DNA from: Phellopilus nigrolimitatus
Lineage: Eukaryota; Basidiomycota; Agaricomycetes; Hymenochaetales; Hymenochaetaceae
Length of the DNA: 14,761 bases
Direction: 5' to 3'
Assembly: GCA_021029095.1 (NCBI GenBank)
Contig: JAJOHG010000542.1
Location: 1 to 14,761, forward strand
Part shown: positions 1 to 9,018 of the stretch, piece after piece
Layout of the letters: each line of letters opens with the position of its first letter
How positions within the stretch are numbered: the stretch's first letter is position 1
Position numbers and translations under genes: made by a program
Notes under the pieces: generated by a model
Told to the model about the DNA's origin: nothing
Database searches by the model: none
The model's input: the letters and a program-made list of their open reading frames with translations, nothing else

Positions 1-1150
1 AGTGTGCACGTGCGTGTTTGCCCATAAGTCAGGGTTCTTTCGCAGCGTCAGACCGGGATCTCGACTCATAGTAGACAAACCTACCACTACGCCGTCTATG
101 ACAATCTTCCCAACTCGGTCTGGAAACCTACTCGCGTCAGTCTCACTTATCTTAAAACCCCGCAGGCACTCACATATTAACGAGATAGCTACCCACGATT
201 GTCCCGTACGAGAATCCCCAGAAGTTGATTAAAGCGTCTTCGCTTTCAAGCTCAGCGTACAGGCGTACGAGGTCGCGTACGACTGTAGCCGTGCCGACGT
301 GCTTCAGCGTCTCGCCCGAGCGCTCATGGCACAGGCGGGCGTATACAGCATTGCGCGCGTCCGCAAGCTTGAGGCCGGCGACAAATGCAGCACGATCATA
401 CTCATCGGTGAGGTTGCGCGCGTCGGGGAGGACCTCCTCGTGCGTGTTCGCGAATAAGATGTCCTGCTCGGTCTGCGAGGCGAGACATTCAATGCGAGGC
501 CTAAGAACTCGGTGATTAGCTGCATTCTGTGTATCGAATTCGTGGCTAGTCGGAGAACAAACACAGAACTAGTTTGTGCACTCACGTAGAGCCATTGATA
601 CCACGCGGGTCCCAGCTGACCTACACCAGGATCAATATCCCCATTTTGAACGTGTGTTCAAAATAGAACGCACGATATCATACCGCCCCTCCAGCATGTC
701 GCTCAGGTGCTTTCCCGCGCGATAGAGGTAGTTCACTCCCGACCCTCCCGGTCCACCTGGATTCGTGAGGAGCGTGCCGATGCGCTTATTGGTCGCGGGG
801 TACCGTGCGAGAGCGAGCGAAGCCGTGCCAAGAGATGCATTGAAGTAGTCCAGCGGAACCCTTGGAGTAAACATCAGACAAGCTCACAGAAACTTGGCAC
901 AAGCAGAAGCTCACTCGAGCCGCCCGCATTCAATGTTGTCACCGCAGGGTGTCCAAACAATATTCCCTTGCTTATACGCCCGTGGACTCGATAACTTTGC
1001 GAGTGACCGCACTCGCAATGAAGTCCAGATCAGCATGAGGGCACATGCTGAAAATAGAATGATCCTCCACAATAGAAGGGTCTTGCCTTGATGTCGAGCA
1101 TTTCTCTGTCGTCCTAGGAGACCCGCATTTTCAGGAGCGATCTTCTCCAT
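1..1150 (-). CDS. TAP-type alpha/beta hydrolase (S33-like), membrane-anchored, 3' end outside window
   Basis: Six exons fit one frame: 1150-915, 860-674, 620-586, 500-174, 127-85 and 36-1 (running off the window); the introns are 46-85 nt with GT-AG ends. They give the first 288 residues. Residues about 24-45 are a single hydrophobic segment after a basic N-terminus, so a type II membrane anchor is likely. Then come CGRLEVPLDY (75-84), the glycine-rich oxyanion-hole loop NPGGPGGSG (112-120), SWDPRG (143-148) and the nucleophile elbow GFSYG (248-252, Ser250), followed by FPDRVGKIVIDGVV. This order is that of the tripeptidyl-aminopeptidase/proline-iminopeptidase-like hydrolases, which cleave short peptides or small esters; the substrate cannot be told. 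The Asp and His of the triad and any C-terminal TAP-like domain lie outside the window. ATG 1150 has A at -3 and G at +4, and no ATG precedes it in frame. Confidence 0.88.
644..663. repeat. Perfect 8-bp inverted repeat inside hydrolase intron 2
   Basis: TTTTGAAC and GTTCAAAA flank a 4-nt GTGT loop. The repeat fills 20 of the 53 nt of the intron at 673-621, between the donor and the 3' splice site. Confidence 0.7.
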
Positions 1151-1220
1151 TGTGCTCGCGGCCAAGTGCGCTGAGTCGACCGCCAAAGTCAAACGCGTGA
1201 CTTAGACGCGGTTTGAAAAC

Positions 1221-1226
1221 CACGTG
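1221..1226. promoter_or_regulatory. CACGTG E-box candidate upstream of hydrolase
   Basis: A palindromic CACGTG lies about 71 bp upstream of the hydrolase ATG at 1150. bHLH and some bZIP factors of fungi bind this core. A single six-base site is weak evidence. Confidence 0.3.
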
Positions 1227-1652
1227 ACTAGGCGTACCGCGTGTGATCGCCGCATCTAGATTGTAGTTCAGACTTTCTGCCCCAAATACCAAACGCTCAT
1301 TCGAAAGAATATCTCATTTTCCAGATAGGCATCACTTTCTCAGGAGCTCCGCTAGCGCCACCACCCAGACCTTCTACAGCTACTTACTTAGTAATTTTTC
1401 AGCAATAGAGGCCATATTTTGCGTGACTAGCGCCAAAACAAGATGTAAAATTGCGCTATCTATTGCTCCAATTATTCAAGTCACTGAGAAGATCTACGAT
1501 GGTCATATAAGTTATGAATGTGTATTGAGAGGAAACTGTGTGAAACATCGTGCATATAGTTCTAATAGCAGATAGCAGACAACCTCGAACGCCGGTTTCG
1601 CCTCGCCGTCGCCGAATGAATCAAGCGATGTAGGTAAGACGTGTAATTTCAG

Positions 1653-1694
1653 TTCGGTCGGTTTCGGGTGCAGTGTTTCGAGCGGCCGACCGAA
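1653..1694. repeat. 9-bp perfect inverted repeat, 24-nt spacer
   Basis: TTCGGTCGG (1653-1661) is the exact reverse complement of CCGACCGAA (1686-1694). It lies in non-coding DNA. It could form a hairpin or be a dyad for a dimeric DNA-binding protein; CGG...CCG ends resemble the inverted triplets bound by Zn2Cys6 factors, although the spacing is long. Confidence 0.5.
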
Positions 1695-2620
1695 TCTCGA
1701 TGAAGGTTTAAAATTTTCTGATTACATTACATCTCGTTCGTCGTTAAGCCGGGACAATTTCTATAAACACAGGGCTGCATGTATTTAAATATTATTGCGT
1801 GAGAGCCGGAAAATAGCCACACGATAGCAAGAATAAGCTGGGCCTCGTGCTTTTGAAGGGTACAGCGAGTTTGTGATCATGACCAGAGGGTTCAAACGTT
1901 CGCTGGATGACGGCGTCGCCAGTGATCTTCGATGTGAAAACTTGAGTTCCGCACAGTTCGGAGCGACGGAAGTTGCGAGGGTCTCAGGCTCACAGGATCG
2001 ATTCGTAACTGGACTCCGCTTTGTAGGTAGTAAAACCAAAGACAACAAAGCGTGAAAAACACGAATTTCATGCCGGGATTACCCCATACCTCACGAGTAC
2101 TTGACTAGGTAGCATTATTTGTCTGTAGACATGAGTTGCAGTTGCCTTTTGTATGCGAACCTGAGCATGAAAACCATGCATATCAATATGAAAGTCATGT
2201 CGGTTAGTGACAAAAAATGTCAACGGAGTTTCTTTCGAGTCGTCGGAGTGCAAGGACTTCTTGATGGGATTGAACGCCAGGTTGGGGAATGTCTCTCAGC
2301 TACCATCCGCATTTGGAATGATGGACGATGAGGAAGCGTAAGCGATTACGTGATGCAGAATTCAACGCGCGGATCCAGCGCCATTTTGCCACCCATTTCT
2401 TTCTTCAACCGCTTCATCTGGTCGACGCAGCACACTTGCTCCCTCGTCCATTTTATTGGTGTGGTACGGTCATTTGTCTCTTCCCCTGTATCCCTGTGCT
2501 GTCTTCCCAAGATTCGGACATTTCTGCTGTTGAAGACAGTGGCTTCCGCGGTGGCATCATACTGGCACTCCAGCAACATCTCAGCAACATTTTCGAAAAC
2601 CACTTTGCTGCTGGTTCAGC

Positions 2621-5476
2621 ATGTCTCAGCTTCTACATTCCCTCTTTCATGTCCTCCTGTCGTTTTCCTCTGACTGGTATGGCGAGCTATTGTATGTGGA
2701 CGGTGTCGCAAAGTGGATGGACAAGGAAGAAGCTCTTTTGGGTGCGGTCCTCGCTTTAATTTGCATCTTTGCTGGTTTACTCGACGGCAAATTCAATCTA
2801 CCGGACTTCATACCGTTTGTCATCGACTGCCTCTTCAGCCATATTCTTGTCGGCGCTCTAGTTGAGCGTAGATGGCCCGGAGACAACTTCTATGCCACTC
2901 TGCGAAACCCGGATGTCGGCGTCGTGCCCTCGCTTCTGTGCATTTTCATGACGGCTCCATTTGTTCTACTCAAGCACGTCGTCGCAGACAACCTGCATCT
3001 TGCTCGCCGACTCCTTATCTTTGGGGCAGGTTATATCCGTCAGTCGCTCGTCAAAGCCGGAACTCATATAGGCGACTCGTTTTCTCAGCTCCTTGAGTTG
3101 GCGGTGCGGAGTTTAAAACTCATTATCCGCATGCCTGGGGCATTTGCATTGCTCATTGTGCGGATCGTCTTTGCCACTCAAATCCAAGCAAGAATGGCTA
3201 TTTTGAGTCTCGGAGGGAGGATCTGGCTGGTCGGGAAGCAAGGAGTCTCTGTTTTCTGGGCAACCACGACATTTGCTTATTGTCGATCAGCCGAGCTATA
3301 TGGATTCACTTTCGAACTCGGCATGCGACTGGTTTCGGGTTTTCTAAAAGCGGTCGTTCAAACACAACTCGCTTTCCTTTACATCTTGTCGACGGCGAGG
3401 GGACTTGTTATCCACGTCCTCCATTCGCTCACCGACGCCGTATTCCATGCAGCTGGCACGGTTTTCCGAGTTGTAAAACTCATGTTAGCGTTCCTCCTTG
3501 TCGGTCTCCGCGTGTCAGCCACATCTGTCAAACTCGGCACGGCTAGAGTTGCAATAACTGTCCTAAAGCTTGGAAAGGGCGTTTCATTGCTCGTGAAGCT
3601 CGTAGGCTCAACTATATGGTCTCTTTGGTCAGCCGTGTCCTTCGTTTGCTGTCAATTGTTAGCGTTCTCGAAGATGATACCCAAAGCCTTTTTTGGCATG
3701 TCCATTGCAGCCGCCAAATTTGGTTTGCGAACTGCTCTTAGTTGTTTGAAAAGTGCCAGGCACGCTTTTATTCAGGTCTCGAAAGCGGTTTTGAACTTCG
3801 GTGGGAAAGCCTCGCTTATTGGACGTCACGTAGCTGCTGGGTTCTGGGCACTTTGCGATAGGGTACTTGCAGTGGTAAAGGTCATTCCTAGTTCCTGTTT
3901 CCGCGTGTGTATTACTACCCTCCAGGCCTCCAAGCAACTCTTATCGAGCTCTAAAGTCAATGAAAGACGTATGAAGCTTGACGAGAGGCTCACATCACCT
4001 AGTCAGAAGCTTGGAGCGAGTACGACTACTTCCTGGTCAATCATAGGTTCCATCGATGCCTTGGTATCACTAGGTTTTCGCCTTTCAACTTCTGGTTTCA
4101 CTAAAATGGGAAGTCTTTGCGAACTCGTGTCGTCCATAGTCATGCAGATGGCGAACTGGTGTGCCAAACGCCTTTGGAACTCAGCCATATTCACTCGAGC
4201 GCTTTCTAGGAGATTGTTGCCCGACGTAGGGAGACGTTCATCACAGCTTCTTGTGCTTACAAGCAATGCTATTCGCTCCTTTACCCCGTCGAACATTGTT
4301 CTGCACCAAAAAGGTATCGTGATGTGGAAGGCGTTTTGTGCAGGCTTAGTGTACACATCCTGTATCTTGGCCTTGTACCTCGTGATTATGGGGACTATGC
4401 GGCATCATCTTGAGGTAAGCCCATATGTTGAAAGGTCGAACTTGCACTCATACTTCATCATCTAATAGGAGAGTCGACCGGATGAAGGTTGTAGGAGGGT
4501 TTCTGACTCACCTAAGGCTAACTCGTCCAATGTTTCGAAGTCGTTATGGGCTACCTCCGGAAAAGCTCGTCAAGGTTATTCGATCGCAGCTCATTGCGCG
4601 GCCGCCACAGCGCAAAATTTCATCGCATGTGGTGGGCTGAGACGATTGGCGACTGAGCATCGCTCTTATCATGCCATTCATGCCAAGGAGCTCGAAAGCA
4701 AGATTCATATACTGGAGAAACACACTGTCGAACAAGAGAAAAAGCTGGACTTGTACGCGGAGGAGCAGAACGATCTTCTGAACGAAGTCGCAGAGAGTAA
4801 ACGCCACCATGTGCAGCTGCCTCCGTCATACGCTGCTGCACTGGCGAGCGGACTCGAGGAGGCGCGCCTGCAACTTGAACGCGGGAGTACGGACCTCGAA
4901 GACGCTGCAAGGGCGTGGACTGTCGAGCAAAGGCAGCATAACTTCAAGTACAGAAAGGATATTGCTGCTGCAGGGCGGAGCGTGTACGCGAAGCTATACG
5001 AAGGTGATCTGGACCTGATCGACTTCTTGGACCTGAAGCCGGTGGACATCGGCATGGATGACAGAGTTACGAACCATAGGAACATTGCGTTGCCCTCGCC
5101 TTCGTCAAGTCTACTCGTGACGCAACCTGCTTCTTTCCCCTCGCTGCCTGCAGACGCAGACGTAGATCTGGATGAGTTGTGTTCACTCCGCGCAGAGCTT
5201 GATGCAGAGCTGCGGGTGCTCGAGGGAGCGCGGGACGCCGAAGAATCCTATTCTCACTTCCTTGATGATGACTCCGAAATGAACTTTGAAATGGGCCTTG
5301 ATCTTGCTTCCTCTCCTCTGCCACGGTCCCGTGTACGCAAGTATGGCCCGGTCGCGCAGAGGCGTATGGCGAAGCAACGGCAGCTTCAAGAGCGCAACCT
5401 CCGTGTGCGCGAGGAATTTGTGAAGATGGGCACGATGTTGCTTGCGCTCGACGCCAATGGCCTTGAGAAGATCTGA
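2621..5476 (+). CDS. Uncharacterised 933-aa protein: many hydrophobic segments plus C-terminal coiled coil
   Basis: Exon 1 is 2621-4414 (598 codons) and exon 2 is 4469-5476; the 54-nt intron has GTAAGC and CTAATAG ends, and both sides are in phase 0. Residues 1-598 are rich in Leu, Val, Ala, Lys and Arg. Hydrophobic stretches lie at about 38-54, 62-81, 101-120, 172-186, 283-299, 326-348 and, most clearly membrane-like, 567-591. Degenerate repeats of the form L(V/I)...(F/I)W start near 202, 325 and 399. After the last hydrophobic segment the protein becomes hydrophilic: residues about 665-760 are heptad-like and charged, 800-830 are Ser/Pro-rich, 826-870 are acidic, and 885-915 are basic with a possible second helix. 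The start has A at -3; an in-frame TGA at 2531 with no ATG between supports ATG 2621, but an upstream spliced exon cannot be excluded. I do not recognise the family and assign no function. Topology would put the C-terminal third on one face of a membrane. Confidence 0.78.
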
Positions 5477-5921
5477 GAGGAACTGGCGAGTGCTTGACAA
5501 GGGGGAGAGGCTGAAGTTCGCTTGGTGAAGACGATTGACTTGTCTGTTTTCTATTCCCTGTTTTGTGATACGAGCCATACAGTTTTGTACGCATACATGT
5601 TCTATACGCCCAACATATGCCAAGTGCATCATCACATCATCTATCCCTTCGTATTTCTTTACTTTCGACGATGTAACGACTCTTTTGACACGAAATGCAC
5701 AGGGCCTGATCGACAACGGTCTGAGCTAAAATAATAATAATCTGTGGCTGGCTCATATTATGATATCGGCCGTAAGCTACCAAAAATGCGTGTAAATAAG
5801 GGTACTTGGACCGAAGACAAATAGTTTTTAATTCTTGCAAAAAAAAAAAAGCAAAACAACAATAGTGTATGGTATACAAAAGTCGTATATATTACTGTTT
5901 ATAAGTATCTTCGTGCTCAAA
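5477..5921. other. Convergent intergenic region (two 3' UTRs)
   Basis: The 933-aa gene ends at 5476 and APP1 ends at 5922 on the opposite strand, so this AT-rich stretch should hold both 3' UTRs and polyadenylation sites. It contains an AAT trinucleotide run near 5730-5741 and a run of twelve A at 5839-5850. No open frame here looks like a gene. Confidence 0.6.
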
Positions 5922-8505
5922 TCAGTGCCCAGATTGGCGCTGTCTAGCAAGTTCGTCAAGGATACGATCCGCTTCGAAGCATTCCTCCGGCTCCCTAAAC
6001 ACCCGCAACCGAATGTGACTTGGAATATGTAACCGTGCTCGATATACACGCTCCTGCAGCTCATAGCGCCGCCGCTCGCCAGGCGGAAGATTCGCAACCT
6101 CGGCCTTCGTGCGGCTCCCAGGGAACTGTAGATCCATGCCATTGCCAGGCGATGGCGAGGGGAAGGAAGGATACGAGGAATCAGTGGAGGGCACATGCGC
6201 GAGCCCCGAGTCAAAGAATGTCGACGGTAAGCCCATGCCAGATGCCGATGTGGGCTCGGAGGAGGAGCGAGGAGCAACCTCCGGAGCACGTGGCCGCGAC
6301 CACGATGACGCCCCCCCTGCAGTCAGATAGTCTTGCGTTGGTGTATCAACATGCGACCGATGCGTGCCACCGTGGCCATCATTAAAGGTCTGAGGGAAAT
6401 TCCGCTGGGTCGGCGTGTCAGCAAATGCCGGCAGCGGCGTGTTCGTCCCTCCCGGCGACACTGGCAAAGGCATGCCCGCTGCGTACGAAGCTGTTCGCCG
6501 GAATGTTGCAGCCTGATGCTTGATCTCTTCACCAGTCGGGTCGTCCAGCACCCGCACGTCTGCGCCACTCGCATCGCGCACAAAGACTGCAAGGATCTGG
6601 TTGTGTCTTTCTGCTGCAATCTGTGCGTATAACTTCAAGGCAAAGATCGTCGCTCGTAAGAATACAGTAAATAATCAAGAATAAGCAGGTAAATAGTGCA
6701 CCTCGAGGTCCTGTTCTCCCGTGTCTCCGACGAGGAAAAAGCGTGCACCGCTGAACGCGTTGAGTACGTCCACTATACCATCACGTTTGCGCGTAGCGGG
6801 TGCAGAGAGGAGCCCATTAAAAAGTGAGCGACCAGCATACGAACGCATCTTTATCGATCCTTCAACGTAGTATTAGATTTATCAGAAAAAAATCAAAATC
6901 GGCTTACCTCCAGGTAGATTCGACACTTTGATAAACTCGTTTATGACCGGCAAGAGCTCGAAAGGCCCATTTGACTAAATCAAATTTAGCGAGTCAGATA
7001 AGGAATAAAGAGAAGATCACGAGATCACTTACAACGTAGTGGAACCTCACTCCTTTTGACCACATGCTCGTATACCAATCGCCCATTCCCCTGATAACAA
7101 GCTCCTCCAAGCGCCTCACAAACACATTACGGAACACCACTCGAGCGCCTCCTACGATATTCGATAGCTTGATCGTGTCGTCGATGTCCGAAATCAGGCG
7201 CACTTGGGAGTGCGTTACTGGAACAGCTAGGACAGAATATGCAGTCGGCTTCGGCGAAGGAAATGCTGAATAATTCATAGTCGAATTGGGAGTCATTGGA
7301 GCCGCAGACGGGAGAAGCTCTGCACGCACGAAGAGCTCGACCTCCTCGCTTGCCTCGCCGAAGGCAATATGCAATGCTCCCGAGTGCTGGGATATTCTCT
7401 CCCAGGGTACGCGTATCTTGGCCTCAAACGAGCCCTGCGCGCTGGTTGTTGTCTCGTACACGTATATCGGCGCACTCGTGGAGTCATCGGAGGCAGAATC
7501 GGCCTCGTTTTCGTCATGCATGAAGGAACTTGAGCTCGGCGCGGAGCTGTATAGCGACAGTCGCAAAGTTCGATTCGGTAGTGAACGCGACCAGAACGGT
7601 TGGAGACGCGTGTTGAGGTTCGTGTGCAGGCGGACAAGATCGGCCGGAGAATAAGAGAATTGCGGGCTCGCGCTGGCGTACGAAACCTGAGTCGAAGACC
7701 CCGTTGACAGCGAAGGGGTGTGGCGTGAACTAGACGAGTCGGAATCGGTGGGTGAGAAATCATCTGTCTCCGAGTCCTGCTCGGCTCTGAGGAATTGCTT
7801 CTCAAGCGCGCGCAGCTCCGACTCTTCTGTGATTTCGCTCGGGGTGGGCGGGAGTTGTATCCTCTTCAGTAGCTCCTCCGTCGAGCTGCTAGCTCTGAGG
7901 GTAGGCCTGTCTTCCGCGGGCGTCTGAGGGTCGGATGTAGGTAATTTGGGGAGAGCCGCGTAAGCTAGTATTGTGCGCAATGAAGATAAGTTCCCGAGGG
8001 CATATATAGCGACGCACCTTTTGCGAGTCTCATGAATGCCCGCTGTGAGCGTGTGGCAGATTCTGGTGGCACGTAGCTCGCCGCGAAACCGGATACAAAA
8101 ACTTCAAGTGAGAATTCCGCACCTAGTGTATGCGTGTAAGTGAGCCATGTGTTGAGTAAGTGGCATGATGGCACGCTCACTGTATCTCCCCGCCTCCTCT
8201 CCATGGTACCGCCGCGCTGCCCAGCCAGGAAACAAAGAGACCTTCTCAACGGCGGCTTCATTCATGCTGTTCGTGCGCCGGCTTATCTTATCGCCTGCCC
8301 ACTCGCGCCAAGACTGTTTCTGGCCCTGCTCGCCAGTCTCGGGACCGCGAGAGCTCTGCATCGAGCCACCTTCTGCAGATGACGTGCGCCGGTCGAAGAA
8401 CGTGCGCATCGCGCTCCGTTTGCTGGCGGGGACAAGACTCTTCAGAGTCGCGAGGCGGGACGACGAGCCGGTCCTCGACGTGCTTCCCTCGGAACCATTG
8501 GACAT
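5922..8505 (-). CDS. APP1: App1-like phosphatidate phosphatase (actin patch protein)
   Basis: Six exons: 8505-8181, 8122-8018, 7964-7033, 6974-6908, 6859-6702 and 6632-5922; the introns are 48-69 nt, all GT-AG, and all phases agree, giving 765 aa. The catalytic region carries the HAD-type DxDxT motif as DIDDTIKLSNI (403-413), then FHYVSNGPF (452-459) and GDTGEQDLE (521-529), the order seen in the App1/DUF2183 family. Yeast App1 dephosphorylates phosphatidate to diacylglycerol at cortical actin patches and binds endocytic SH3 proteins. Before the catalytic part are a basic N-terminus, a FPGWAARR block, FVSGFA and a Ser/Asp-rich linker (about 164-240). After it comes a Pro/Ser/Thr-rich tail (about 570-700) that could bind SH3 domains, ending in a charged helix. 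ATG 8505 is the first in-frame ATG, although the frame stays open upstream to 8718. Known family; function in this fungus is inferred. Confidence 0.9.
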
Positions 8506-9018
8506 GAGATGGTAGCGGCGTCGGTTATAATACGTGCCTCTCGACGAGCGGAGTGTGCTGGTAGTCGCGTCGACTGTTCCGAGGCAAGCCGAGAGGCGTC
8601 GCCCTGTTTTATAGGCTGGAGGCAGCCTGGAACTCTTCTTAACAAACGGATTGGATACGAAGAAAGCACAGGAGTAGACAAGCAGATGTCGTCGCGGTAC
8701 AAGTACAAGTATGTGCAAGAACTGTCATTGGGGCCCACGGCTGTGGGACGGCCTCAAGTCTGAACAAGAGTAGATCATGATGCGTGGCGTAACTCAAAAA
8801 GCGCATCAGATCATATGCAGCAAGTATCGCGCTGGGATAGAAATATCATCCACGTAGCATGTAAATTATAATACAAGATTGCAGATGAAAGCACAGGTAC
8901 GAGCAGGTGTCATGTTCCGACTTAGTTGAAAGCTTATCGAACAGTAATGCAGTGTCCTCGCCAGCAGACCACAGTTCCCAGGAGATAAAATAATAAAATA
9001 TAGAGCGCACAACTGCGT
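8506..9018. other. Intergenic region between SEC72 3' end and APP1 start
   Basis: It should contain the SEC72 3' UTR (right side) and the APP1 promoter and 5' UTR (left side). A TATA-like element is listed separately. The part 8770-9018 is AT-rich and shows no gene. Confidence 0.55.
8607..8613 (-). promoter_or_regulatory. TATA-like element upstream of APP1
   Basis: The minus strand reads TATAAAA about 102 bp upstream of the APP1 start codon, a usual distance for a fungal core promoter. It stands in otherwise GC-rich sequence. Confidence 0.45.

Larger units (their letters stand above)
1151..2620. other. Divergent intergenic region, no supportable gene
   Basis: It lies between the start codons of the minus-strand hydrolase and the plus-strand 933-aa gene, so it should hold both promoters and 5' UTRs. 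The hydrolase side has a CACGTG site at 1221-1226. A 9-bp inverted repeat sits at 1653-1694. Between 1879 and 2340 there are short plus-strand open stretches that can be joined by canonical introns of about 52-86 nt, but none encodes anything I recognise. No tRNA, transposon end or long repeat was seen. Confidence 0.6.

Noticed and set aside
1640..1710. tRNA-like look (GTTTCGAG near a paired stem)
   Set aside because: No A box, no acceptor or anticodon stems at the right distances; only the 9-bp inverted repeat is real.
2346..2603. 85-codon minus-strand frame with charged residues
   Set aside because: It has no ATG start, no family resemblance, and no splice partner was found.
2328..2759. 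143-codon plus-strand frame (MRKRKRLRD...) before the 933-aa gene
   Set aside because: It overlaps the 5' end of that gene in another frame and ends soon after. Composition is not convincing, although part of it might be an upstream exon.
4415..4468. Stop codon after VSPYVERSNLHSYFII as the end of a 614-aa protein
   Set aside because: The stretch has GTAAGC and CTAATAG ends, is 54 nt long, and removing it joins two long open frames in phase.
5183..5716. 177-codon open frame on the minus strand
   Set aside because: It is antisense to exon 2 of the 933-aa gene and to its 3' flank, has no recognisable motif, and reflects codon usage of the true strand.
6109..7654. Several plus-strand frames across APP1
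   Set aside because: All are shadows of the APP1 exons, which are supported by family motifs and splice sites.
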